64,000 nucleotides of DNA from Acridotheres tristis. Taxonomy: Eukaryota > Chordata > Aves > Passeriformes > Sturnidae. This document shows, piece after piece, positions 11,291 through 22,310 of the stretch. Under the pieces are notes generated by a model that was given only the letters and a program-made list of their open reading frames with translations, was not told the DNA's origin and did not search any database. The stretch covers positions 7,626,001 to 7,690,000 of the forward strand of contig CM072884.1 of NCBI GenBank assembly GCA_037013685.1. The letters run 5' to 3'. Both the position numbers and the translations under genes were made by a program. Position 1 is the stretch's first letter. Each line of letters begins with the position of its first letter.

Positions 11291-12055
11291 CATGGCCACC
11301 TGAGCAGCTAAACGGGGACCCAGTGCTGCTGTGGGGAATCAGGTGCAAAATAGTAAAAACTCTTAGAAAAAAGTAGCTGTTTTTGCTGATGCACAACAGA
11401 TCTATTATTTTCCTAGCAGAGTGAAAAGCTAACTCTAAAGTAATGCCTGTTGCAAACTACTGAACCATCTGCAAGGACAGAATATTTTATCATTTGTATT
11501 ATTTCATTTAACTCCTCACATTTTCAATAGCTAAATGGTAATATAATCCACTTTGTAGGTGTTTTTGTTTGTTTAGGTTTTTCTAAGCAGTCCTTTCTTA
11601 TTTTTGGTGAAATACTTTCCTGCATCAAAGCAATTAGTTTTGTCCTGTGGTTGGAATACTATAGCTGTGTCTGGTGGGTTAGTTGTTTTTTGTCAGATTC
11701 TGAAATGTATTTTAGCTCTGTTTGCTTCCTGGATTTAAGAGGTGCCATACCAGTGGGCAACATGCTTGGAGATAATGGCAGAGGAGCAGTCCTGGAGAAC
11801 TTAATTTTATCTAGTTTAAAAGATGCCTCAGGGAACTAAAGGATGCAGCATACCCAGATGGCAGAAAATGTGAGATAGAAAAACATGTGAAAGCAGAACA
11901 TGGTTCTAAAGAAACATATGTGTGGGTTCTGACAGGTCTGCTCTAAAATTTGTCTGGTATCACCTCATTTGTAAATCTGAAATTGATCATACTTCACTCT
12001 GTATTTTAATATATTTTGAGTGTGTCTTAAAAGTAGATGGTTAAAAATTGCTACT
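11291..12055. other. Single-copy sequence
   Basis: No exon or repeat recognised; only chance frames of about 60 codons. Confidence 0.45.
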
Positions 12056-12435
12056 GGCTGTCCACATACCAGAGCAAGGGAAAAGTGTGAGGAAAGAAGG
12101 AGCAGCAGAGAGAAGTTATTATGGACTGACTGTGGTCCCCATTCCCCTTCCCCTGCTCTGCTTGTGTTGAGAGAGGTAGCCTGGGCAAGGTTCTGAAGGT
12201 GTGATTTTATTTTTTTGTCTTTGTTCCTCACAACCTAAAGTTATTTTGATTAACAAGAAATTTAATCAATATCCCCCAAGTCAAATCTGTTTTGCCTGCA
12301 GTGGATACTGATAAGATGTTTATCTTGCCCCATGAGCTTTTCTGTCTTATTTTCACCCACTGTCCTGTTGAGGAGAGCAAATGAAAACTGCTGGGTGAGC
12401 ATCTGGCACTTGGATGAGGTCATCCCATCACAATA
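12056..12435 (+). mobile_element. Old avian endogenous-retrovirus LTR-type repeat
   Basis: The order of features parallels the longer copy at 33,740-35,165: a purine-rich AGAAAGGAGCAG-like part, a T-rich stretch, TTTAATCAATATCCCC, a TCTGTTTTGCCTGCAGTGG block, then GGTGAGCATCTGGCACTTGG just before the end. In the other copy the equivalents are TTTAATTAATATCTCT, CCTGCTTTGCTCGTGATGG and GGTGAGTGCCTGGCATCCAG. The two copies sit in the same orientation about 22 kb apart and are diverged, so this one is old. It carries no coding region. I place it with avian ERVL-like LTRs from memory of the family, not from a search. Confidence 0.55.
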
Positions 12436-12460
12436 CTACTTATTTTGGAAAGATTTTGGG

Positions 12461-12488
12461 GGCATGAATTTATAGGCATGAATTTATA
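12461..12488. repeat. Perfect 14-bp tandem duplication
   Basis: GGCATGAATTTATA occurs twice back to back (12,461-12,474 and 12,475-12,488), just downstream of the old LTR-type repeat. A simple slippage or repair duplication. Confidence 0.9.
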
Positions 12489-15235
12489 TTTTCAATATAA
12501 TAATTTTTCTTTAGAATAAAAATATTTTATCCTATCAAAAAAAGCCACCTATTAAAAAATGCCTTCTAAATTATGTGCATTTCCTGTCTCGTACTAAGGC
12601 AGAATATATCTTAAAGATCTTTGGCATTTTGTTTGCTGAGACCCCAAATATCAATAGAATTAAACAGATGTGTTATCCATAAGAGTAACTGAGTTCAGGT
12701 GCTACCATGGGTATTTTTATACATGAATTTTCTTGCTTAAAGTATAGCACATTTTAAAACATTTTGTCTGCCTGATGTTGCCTGTACTTGCATCGAGAGC
12801 TATTTAATATAGAGACATTTCCAATCACAGCTCCCATGTAAGCACAGAAATAAAAGGCTGTGCACACAAAAATAGAAATGGCATAATTCTGATCACTTGT
12901 GAGCTTTCGTCTGCTTTTAATACTGATGTGATTTACCAAAGAGAAAAGAAAGTGACATCTAATATGGGGTGAAAAAATATATTTTTTCAGTGAAGTTTGT
13001 CTCAAAACTTTGCAGTTTCTGAGTAACATTTCTTATTAGAACGAATGTCTCATTAATATGAAGGTGTTCCAGAATTAAAATGTAGAATCCAGTCTCACAG
13101 AGTTACTGTTGCTCGTATCTAATTCTTTCTAGAGTACACTTGTCTATATTTTGCTTGCAATCTAAAATGACAATCTGCAAAGTGAAAAACTGAACTGGCT
13201 TAGTCTTTTTGCATATACTTTATAACATATTTGGATCATTTATTTGGAAAAAAAAATTAATAAGAAAGGGGTTTTTTTGAGTCACTAACATGTTACCCAT
13301 GAGGAAGATACCCATTGTTATGCTTCTCTGAAATTTGAAGTTGAAAGTCGAAGAAAGTCAAGAAAGGAAATTCTTTCAGGCATAGCTATTGAAAAAATAA
13401 TTTTAAATATATTAATTTGTAGGAAGACAGCAAACTTGAACACCACTTAAAGTATTAAAGACATATAAGAGAAAGATGAGCTACTAATATGATTTCACAT
13501 GCAATTTAACTTTGTTTTTCACAATAAGGTTGACTTGCATTTATAAAATCTGCTTGAAGATGTCTGAAAGTTGTCCAAATAATTCAGATAATTATCTGTC
13601 AGAAGTTTTACATTACAGAAAATTAATATGCTTGCATATATTTAATTATTGCAATTTTTGTCTTTTTCAGTCTTCATATAATATGAGGTAATTTTGCACT
13701 ACTTTTTCATAACTCCAAGAATGCTGTTTTAATAGTCTCAAATTTATGAAGAGGTGCATACGATATGGGTTTTATTATAATCATCCCTTGAATAATCAGA
13801 TGATAGTTCTTGGTAGAAGTGAAATACCAGACTAGATGTACTGTTCTTGTGTTTGCTATGCCAAAATCATATGTTTCTATGGCAACAGAGTTAATCTCTA
13901 CTGTTTCAATTGGATGAACCCTGATACATTTTCCTACCTAAAGTAATCTCAACTGCATCCCAGCAACATTAGATTGCATAAAATAAATTGTCTGAGTCTA
14001 GTTTTTGTCACTGTTTAACTAAGATGCATTAAAGAGTTCAAGGTAACACAGCAGTCCCCATTCACAGCTACAGTGGGAAGAACAAAAGCTGCCTCCTCTA
14101 TGAAAATATGATTATATTTTCTTAGCTACTGAAGGAGCTAAGTCATACCAAACTGACTTTCCACCTTTTGTTAGATTATCTGCTATGAATACATTTTGAG
14201 ATTTTGAAATTTAGCTTCTCGAAACATTAAAATTTTAGCAGAACCTCTTTGCCATACAGCCTTGCAGAAGTTCAGCTACAAAGACACCCTCACAATATTT
14301 CTAAGCTTGGCTCCCACACCATGGGTCAGGGAGACCCTTAGAAAACAGAATCTTGGATCCAGCTCCCATAGATCCAACCCAACCTTCTCTGGTGTGCCAG
14401 AGAAATTCAGGTGCATTGCAGTTTCACCTTTTGGAATACCTGGTTTTGAACCAAATTAAGACACTCAGGGATTTTTGTGTGAAAAAAAAAAGAAAAAAGT
14501 AGGGAGTAGGAAAGAAGAAAAAGATCTCCTTCTTAGTGCAAGGAAATGTAGAGCTCATTTAGGGGATGAGAGTGTATCATGTGTCTGCTTTTGCTATTCT
14601 TTTCCTTAGGCTGTGGCTGCTTAAGGAGTCACGGTTTCATTCCCTGTGGCATTTCCCTGGTAGTGGAAGCCTTTTTTCCTGTGAAGTTTCCTTTTTCAGA
14701 TGATTTTGCAATTAATAAAGACATCTCTGCTCCTGTAGTTATTTCCAGACCTGCTCTTGGCCTTCTTCCTCAAAACATGACTTAAAACTTAAAAGTAAGA
14801 TAACTTGGCTTTCAAGTTTCTTGGTCAAGTGACCCTGGATTACTGTCATCAGTTTCTTGCAATTTCTTTGCAAGTGATTTTTTATTTCACTTTCCCTTTA
14901 ATTCTCCAGAACCGGAAGTTAAAATCGGCATTCATGGCTGGTTTTGTTCATAGCTTGTGCTACTTAGTCGAGGTATCACAAAAATTCAGGGGTAGGCATC
15001 AGAATTGGTTCTCATCTCTCCTGGATTCTAGTTCACTGAGAAGGAAAAGGACAGCAGACAGGGTAAAAAATGTGATTTCCGAAATGAAGATCCCACTGTA
15101 CTGTAAATGCTGGCAAAGTCCTAACCAAACTTCAGATGTGTTTTATGAGAAAGAAGCTTTAAAATAGATAATATTCCCAGATAAAAGCAATGAAAATACT
15201 GCTCAGACCTTATTTCCAACCTGCAGTTCAAGCAG
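12489..15235. other. AT-rich single-copy sequence, no gene seen
   Basis: Chance frames only, the longest a 120-codon forward frame at 14,805-15,167 with no recognisable domain and no better splice context than neighbouring frames. An A-rich patch sits at 14,480-14,523. The stretch around 13,540-13,720 is rich in TAAT and GATAAT cores, but I cannot support a call. Confidence 0.5.
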
Positions 15236-15840
15236 CACACTCCAGATGGCACACGATGATGAGAAAATTATGCATACGCTGCTTTGAGCAATGGAAAATG
15301 CAAACAGAAGGAGCTTGTTAACACAGAGCCCCTGGAAGCCCTTCAGGACTGACAGTCATCTCTACGTTTAGAAAACACACAAAACTTTTCACTCTTTAAA
15401 AGATAGTGTTTTGGGGAAATAAACAAACAAACAAAAAATCCGGTGCTAATCTCAATTAGAATGCTTGATACACAAATGCTTGAAGAATTGTCATCCTTTA
15501 TATGCTAATAGATATTGAATGGCAGATGTTTTCCAAGCAGAGAGATGATTAATTTGGCCTTTTGTTACAAAGAAACAAAAGATATATGAATTTTTAAGGG
15601 AGATTATTACTTGCACATAATTAGAAGGGATATACCAGCAACACCTAATAAAGACATGTTGCACTAGTTTTTTCTCATTCGTCTCAAAAACTATCCAAGT
15701 GATTAGTCCTAATTATAATGAGTACTGCAAACTGCAAAGGGCAACAATATCTGAGGAGTCATGTGCTTAGGTTTCGAGAATAATTCCATGAGACATCAAT
15801 GCATGCCTGTATATGCAACACGAAAGAGAATTCTCTGACT
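15236..15840. promoter_or_regulatory. Candidate enhancer-like block with SOX- and POU-type motifs
   Basis: A run without repeats that is dense in motif cores. It contains ATTATGCATACGC near 15,268, TATATGCTAATAG (POU octamer-like ATGCTAAT) near 15,500, and ACATAATTAGAAG near 15,616. At 15,559-15,581 there is an inverted pair CTTTTGTT / AACAAAAG around ACAAAGA, which is three overlapping SOX/TCF-like cores. This texture resembles vertebrate conserved non-coding elements. It is an inference and needs alignment to other birds and reptiles. Confidence 0.3.
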
Positions 15841-18434
15841 GCATTTTAGCAACTGAGCAAACCCCATATTACATAAAAATGTTACACACTAAACCTGTGG
15901 AAGATGATGAGGCTTTTGAATTGTGGGATAAATCCTGCATTTCAAGTGAAATATTGCATTGTACAGGATGTAAGTGCTGGTTCTGACTTTGTGCTGAATG
16001 GAGATTGAGTTTTTGAATATTTACAGAAAGAACAAAAAGAGATTTCCGAAAATACCAGTGTTAATGCCCTTTGTAACAAAAATCCAGCTGTTAGAGAAAC
16101 CCTTCAAAGGGCTTGCAAACTGGCCTTCTCACATTGCTGCCCAAAAGGTTCTCTCGAGACCTCATGAAAACAGCTTTCCTGAAGCCCTAGTCCCATCTTA
16201 AGGTAGGCAAACGCTGAAGCAGTTATCTAAAAGCAACAAAAAATGCCACTAGTAGAGCAGCTTTCCCCACAGCAACCCTCTGAAGCACATTTAAAATAGT
16301 TTATTTTGTAGTCTAGGTGGCTTTAGATAAATGCTGCAGCAATGCTCTTTGTAAATGCACAAATCTAGGTAAGTACTGTATTGTGCGAGGGGGCAAGGTT
16401 TACTTTTTGTAGTTCCACACATTGATTCTGATGAACATTTCATGCAAAAGGAGTTTCTGTAGTAGAACATTTCAGAATTCATGAATAGTAATTGAGCCCT
16501 TTAGTTCTGCACTAAACTTAAATCCATTATTCTCCATTTAAAGCAGACACATCATGTTGCTCTACAGAACACTGCTCTGTCAATTCAGTGCTTTTTTCAG
16601 TGAGCTGGGCTAGAATATTAAGCACTCTTTGCTCTCAGTATTCTTGCTGTGCTTGGCACATTTGGATTCCATTTGAAATAGGCAAATAGCAATTCTGTTG
16701 TTCACAATGAATAGCCTATATGTGTATATGCACCTTGCCTTTGAAAGGGGGAGCATATATTATTTGCCACATCTTGATTCTCTGGCAACTGGGTTGCTTC
16801 ATTTCCTTTCTCTCTCTTGCTCTCTCTGCACATAAGCAGCGACATGTAAAATGTAATAAAAGCCCCTGACACATTTCCATCTTCTATACTGAACAAACCA
16901 CTCTCTTTTGGAATTCAGACTGTAAATTTATTTTTTTTTCCAGTCATGGACAAACTAAAGAAATGCATGTAAAAACAAAGAGGTAAGTAAGTAAGATTAA
17001 AGTTTCTAAAAGTCTCCTCCCATGCTGAACATTTTTCAATCATTTTTTAGCAGGTAGCTATTACTGTGCCTAGGTTATGGTGTGCTGATGCAGCCACATG
17101 CCTGTTCCTACCCTGCTACTCGAGGTAGATACAATTCAACCTCTCCCCATACAAATTTTTTTTTTTTTTTGTTGCTAAAGCTCTATGAATATACAGCTTA
17201 AACCCTGCTAGCATGTCCCAATGAATTTGTGCACTGGAAGGATTTTATATTCATCTTAAGCAATAAATCATGTGGTTTTGCTTAAATGAATTAGAGTGTT
17301 TGAGAATGGTGTGGTAAGCAGAATTTTATAAGAGCATGCCAAAAATTTAAAGTTTTCAGCTTCTCAATTTTTTCCCTGTTAGCTACAGTTCTATTACATT
17401 TATATCTATGTTCATAGGGTTTGCCTGCATACAAGCTGGGGGGAGGAGGAATTGAATAGAGCATCTGAAGAGAAAATGTCTGTTATATGTTGCTTAACAC
17501 ATCTCCTATTCAGATTCCCATGACTGGGAGAAATTATACAAAAAAATCTCTCATTTCCATCCTTGGTTTTCAAGTAACCCTAAAATAATGAGATTTTAAG
17601 GAGAAATTATGATAATGCTTGTGCAGCAAGATGCACAAAGCAACGTGTTTCTCTCTTTTTTAGGCCAGCCAAGTTGAAATACTGTTACAAGGGATAATTC
17701 TCTTTTTCTGAGCCAGTTTAGGTATGGAGCTGAGGTATAAAGCCCTCTGCCTGTGCCTGCATTGGCTGGTGGTGTTTTGATCTATGCATCAATAAGATGT
17801 TAGGGTAAAGGTGAACAACAAAAGAGCTGAAGCTGCCAATGTTACAATGACTTAAAATTAAGGTTCTTTAAAAAGGGTATAGAAAGCCTTTAGCAGCAAT
17901 TAGCTGATTAGATTGAAACACACCTGTGAAACAGCCCCTGGGGAGAGATCACAGCCAGTCAGGGATTCTTCAGCACAGCACACCTGAGTTCAGTTATCCC
18001 AGCACCCTTTTGTACCTCTCTTACTAACCAGTGATGGTGGCACTGAATAATCTGCATGTTTTTCTTGGTGTGATAGAACTTTTGCAAAGGGAGCCCCCAG
18101 TTTCCAGCAGTAAAAAGCAGGTTGAGAAGTTTTACAAATGTGTTCCACTCTGCCTAACCCAGGAGATGCCAATGAAGTGCTTTAAGATTAACAATTACAA
18201 CTTTCTTGCTTGAACTGAAAGATGTGTGAGGAATGGTGATGGTAGATGGGAAAATCGTTTGAAATGCAAACCATTGTCTTGCCTCACAATCAATTTTTCA
18301 AGAAAATAAGAAGGTAACACTCTGAAATTTAAATACTGTAATTTGAATTTAATATTAATACTTGGATTGCAAAGCTAATTGACCTGGGCCTCATGTAGTG
18401 GAAAAAAGTAGATGCTCAACAAGAAAAGCCAGGT
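15841..18434. other. Single-copy sequence
   Basis: No exon, RNA or known repeat recognised. A 15-base T run at 17,156-17,170 and CT-rich patches near 16,808-16,830 are the only low-complexity features. Confidence 0.5.
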
Positions 18435-18513
18435 GGTTTTTTTGTTTGTTTGTTTGTTTTGGGTTTTTATTTTTTATTTTTGTTTTGTTTTGGTTTGTTT
18501 TTTTAATTTTTGT
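18435..18513. repeat. T/G-rich low-complexity tract (TTTG/TTTTG)
   Basis: Begins with GTTTGTTTGTTTGTTTTGGG and continues as TTTTG and T-rich sequence. It produces two overlapping Phe/Val-rich chance frames. Confidence 0.85.
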
Positions 18514-21426
18514 GAGAAAATTGAGACATTGTGCTACAGACTGGATTTTGTTCCTTGCAGGGGTCAAACTAGTGTCTGCTTGAAAAATTCATGATCCAGA
18601 AAAGGTAATTTTTAATGAATATTTATGAAAGATGTCCTTTCTTATCAGAGCTGTGCAAGTTTTCAGAAGCTTGCCACTAAGTCTGGCTTCTGATTTTTAG
18701 CAAATAACTTGTGAGTTCCATCTGAGAAAATATTCAGGTTACATTTTTGTCTAGCTTTTTCTAGTTTTTTTCTGGGATATATCTTTTTGCATAGTAAGAC
18801 ATATCACTGTGAAGCACGTGTAATATATCACATACAGGTTGGGGTTTTTTTCCTAGTATTTTGAGAAGGTTAATGTTTGAAATCAGTCCTACCATAGTGT
18901 TAATCACTATTAAAAAATCATCATGATAATAAATGTGAGCTGATTGGTTTATATAATTTAGTATTCTAAAATGATATGTAGCTAGAATTGCCAAAGATCA
19001 AAAAATTGTAAGGTTTTGCTAGACTAGTTTGCTTTTTTGAGTCTCAGCTCTTACCTGGTAAACCTTAGAGTGCTGCTGAGCAATAGGTGAAAAGAATATT
19101 TCATTTTTGGCTATTGCTTTTGGCTTTAGCACTGTGGCAGCAGCTAGAAAAGGAAGCTGAGATTGGTGTGTGGTGTTTATAATGTGTCTGAAGAGCTCGT
19201 TGTGGCAGGGAAAAAAAGGATGTGGAGCCAGAGGTGACCCAGGTGCAGGGACCTGCCAAGGCCACGTGGCAGGGATGGGATGAAGCTTTATCATGATCCA
19301 CTTCCAGGCTAAGCTTCGTGTTCCTCTGGAAATGTTGCCCTTCAGTAAGCCCATGGAAAATATTTCAATAAAAAATATTGCTTCTGAGTCTAGACAGAGT
19401 CATAAAGGGTAATTAAAGTACTAGATTCTGATTTCCTCCAACAGTTTTAAGATTTACAATTACTGTATGGATATTTACTCACTTTTCTCTCTCTTTTCTC
19501 TACCTTCTGTATGTTGAAAAAGCTTTACATTTTTATGGTACTTTATTTCTGATATTTGAGAGGTTTAGCTAATTTTCCCTATTCTCTCACCTTAAAACCT
19601 TATTTACTAAGTACTTTATTGTGCATCATAATATCATTATTTTTATTAAATCATGTCTTTTTAAAGGATACAAATTGATCACATCAATGCATATTTTGTG
19701 TAATGCCACCTTGGTGAATGCCTTTACACCCTGTGACCATCCTGGGGCCAGCAGAGGCAGAGGTTTGAGGTACATTCAGCAAGGAAAGACCCTGATAATT
19801 CCACTGCAGCCTGAATTTCTGCTCTGCCTGCTTAAGAGTTTCATTTTATTTCCGGCCCTCTGGGCTTGTTCCCTCTGGAATTTCTTTCAGAGTTAATCCC
19901 AAGTGGATGGGAATTATTCATAACTTAATTTAAGATAGGAGTACAATTCTCAGCTGGTGGAGGTAATATATTCTCTCAGAGTTCTTTTTAATGCTCTGGC
20001 TGGTAAATACTGATTTTGTAGACAATATCAAAAGTAATATTACCTTTCAGTGGAATCTAGTAGGGTCCTGGTGAAGAACAATCACCTCATGATAAAGTAT
20101 TAAGTTCCTTTGGTTCTTTTTAAAGATTTTAGTTTCAATTATGTGAATAAGATATTTTTACCTGAAAAAAATATCTGTTATATAGGGAATAAATGCAATA
20201 TCATGTGACTGTACAAAATCACAGTTGAGTGTATTTTAAATTTTATGGAAAATAAGGGAAAAACTCAACCCACAACCAACACCCAAATGGGCAACAATAA
20301 GAGGTTAATTTTCATAAATATCTTAACCAGGTAATTTCCATAAACTGCAGGATACCGAAGAATCCAAAATTTTCAATGTGTTACTAAAGTAAAATAATAA
20401 AATGCTTTTAAAAACTATTTTTGTTATGATAGCTTGTCTCATAGATGATAAGTAAAGAGTCTTGAAGAACAGCTGGTTTTGGGAAACAGAGAAGGAAGGT
20501 AGTCACATAATTGCTTTGACTATCTGTCATTGTTTTAGATAATTGGTTCTAATGGATTTGATGAAAAATGTGATGGAGAGTCAGGCATAAATCTAACCTT
20601 TGTATCTCAGAAATCACTTTTAATTAGAAGAAAATATTAAGGGTCTAATTCTATAAAATTGGAACAGAGTTAAGATCTTCTGCTGCTTAGAGTTCAACTT
20701 GTCTGACACCATTTGTGCCATTCCCTCCCCCTCCTTTGATGGTGTATTTTTCCTCTCACATCAATGAATTCATTGCAAAGAGTAGCTCTGTGACCATCTC
20801 AGTGATGGTTTCTCCTGTGTCATCACTGCTCATGCATAATTTAGCTCTGAGAAGATCAAGTAGGAGTGCTGGTTAACCTGACTGTCACCTCCCCAAACAG
20901 ATTGATGAGGAAAATCATGCAGCATTTATTGTTGGGCTGTGTGGTTCTTTTCCTTAAGAATTTTGCAGTAGTGCTTCTCTTCCTGAGTAGTGGGAAATGC
21001 TCTCAAACTGCAAAATAAAGCATCTTTTATAAATAACAATAAGCACATAATGAGACATGCAAGTGGCTGCCAGCCAAGAGTACCTTTTTCTCTCTCTTGT
21101 TCAGCCCTACATCTCTATACAGTCATTCCTCCTTTGCTCCCTCTTGTGCTATTTGCAGCAATGTGTCTTTCTTTTTTTTTTTTTCCACAGAAAATAAATA
21201 GTAATATACTGACAGCTCATAATGATACCTTGTTTTTTCTCATTAGTGGATGCACTCAAGCCTCATCTTTAATTGATAGCTTAAATGATTAGTCCTACTT
21301 AAAAGGCACTCCTGCCAGGTTGAAATAAATGTACTAGGCAGTCTCTTACTTCCACACTACCTACTGCCCTCCTTCACTGCCCTGATGCACTGATTTCTTA
21401 ATATTTTGGTTGCTCAACTTATTTTG
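18514..21426. other. Single-copy sequence
   Basis: Nothing with gene structure. A 14-bp palindrome CAATGAATTCATTG lies at 20,762-20,775 in a motif-rich patch (about 20,700-20,950). A somewhat GC-richer patch at 19,195-19,330 is unassigned. Confidence 0.45.
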
Positions 21427-21510
21427 GCTGGACAGCCCCAACTCCCACACTCACAAGAGGGGTGTTCCAGCCCTCTGAGCATCTTTGTGACCCTCCTTTG
21501 TGGGCAGTGG
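21427..21510 (-). mobile_element. CR1 LINE fragment (internal, old)
   Basis: The forward strand reads CAGCCCCAACTCCCACACTC, GGGGTGTTCCAGCCCTCTGA and GCATCTTTGTGACCCTCCTT. This is the reverse complement of the CR1 segment encoding the part after the reverse-transcriptase core. It is short and bounded by non-repeat DNA. Confidence 0.7.
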
Positions 21511-21624
21511 GGAAATCAGCAATTTAAGGAACCAGTGTCAATACTGAATTGACAATGAGATTGTGATTAGTCTTAGATGTCTTTAATTGTTGCTTTAGAC
21601 TGCAGGGTGGTTTTTTTTCTTAAC

Positions 21625-21707
21625 AGAAATTATTGTCTGCTAGCTCTAATTTGGTAACTCTTCTTTTAAAAGAGTCACAAAACTATTGCTAGCAGACAAT
21701 AATTTCT
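21625..21707. repeat. 83-nt near-perfect inverted repeat (hairpin)
   Basis: The outer arms AGAAATTATTGTCTGCTAGC (21,625-21,644) and GCTAGCAGACAATAATTTCT (21,688-21,707) are exact reverse complements over 20 bases. Pairing continues inward with interruptions, including ACTCTT at 21,657-21,662 (position 21,656 unpaired) against AAGAGT at 21,670-21,675. In all about 34 of 41 opposed positions pair around a tiny loop at 21,666. Pairing stops outside the arms. It could be a foldback transposon remnant (MITE or ancient palindromic element) or, if transcribed, a microRNA-like precursor. The sequence alone does not decide. Confidence 0.9.
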
Positions 21708-22046
21708 TAATAATTCCTTCAAAAAATCCTAGTAGGAAAAGCTTTTATGCTCATTTTCGCCTCATCCTTGAATTTCCAGCTGGGTTTTTACTTACATATA
21801 TCAATTGCCCAGCTCTGCTCCTGGTACACTGAAATAGATAAACATTTGCTTAGTGGCTTCACAGAAGTAGGGTTTAAGTTTTGCTACATGTTTGTTTTAA
21901 AATTAGGTCTTCCAAAAGAACAAGTCATTAATCAGCCTCTGAAAATCTGTAGCCACATTTAATAAAATCATGGTCTGTATATCCTTGGACAAAAATGTTA
22001 ATGAAGATCTAGCCTGAACTAAAGCGGCACTTAGTGTTCCAGGGGG

Positions 22047-22140
22047 TCTCTTTCTCTCTTTCTCTCTTTCTCTCTTTCTCTCTTTCTCTCTTTCTCTCTT
22101 TCTCTTCTCCCCCTTTTTTTCCTTTTCTTTTCCTCCTTTC
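22047..22140. repeat. (TCTCTTTC)n microsatellite and adjoining CT tract
   Basis: About 7-8 copies of the 8-base unit TCTCTTTC run from 22,047 to 22,106, followed by a C/T-only tract to about 22,140. On the minus strand it translates as alternating Lys/Arg/Glu and makes a false 161-codon frame. Confidence 0.95.
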
Positions 22141-22281
22141 CACATTCTTTTGGAAAGGATAAACAGGCCAAGTCCAAACCCCAAACACTCATTCATGTCA
22201 TCCATGTCACTGAAATCCTTACACAGTGCAAAAGAAAAATGTCCATACACCCACAATAATATAATTACCACAAGAGGGCTA

Positions 22282-22310
22282 TTTTTTTTTTTTTTTTTTT
22301 TTTTTTCTTT
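22282..22310. repeat. 25-base T homopolymer
   Basis: Uninterrupted T from 22,282 to 22,306, followed by CTTTCCCC. It could be the A-tail of a minus-strand retrocopy, but nothing recognisable follows on that strand. Confidence 0.9.

Noticed and set aside
14805..15167. 120-codon forward frame
   Set aside because: No recognisable domain and no better exon boundaries than neighbouring frames. Kept as chance.
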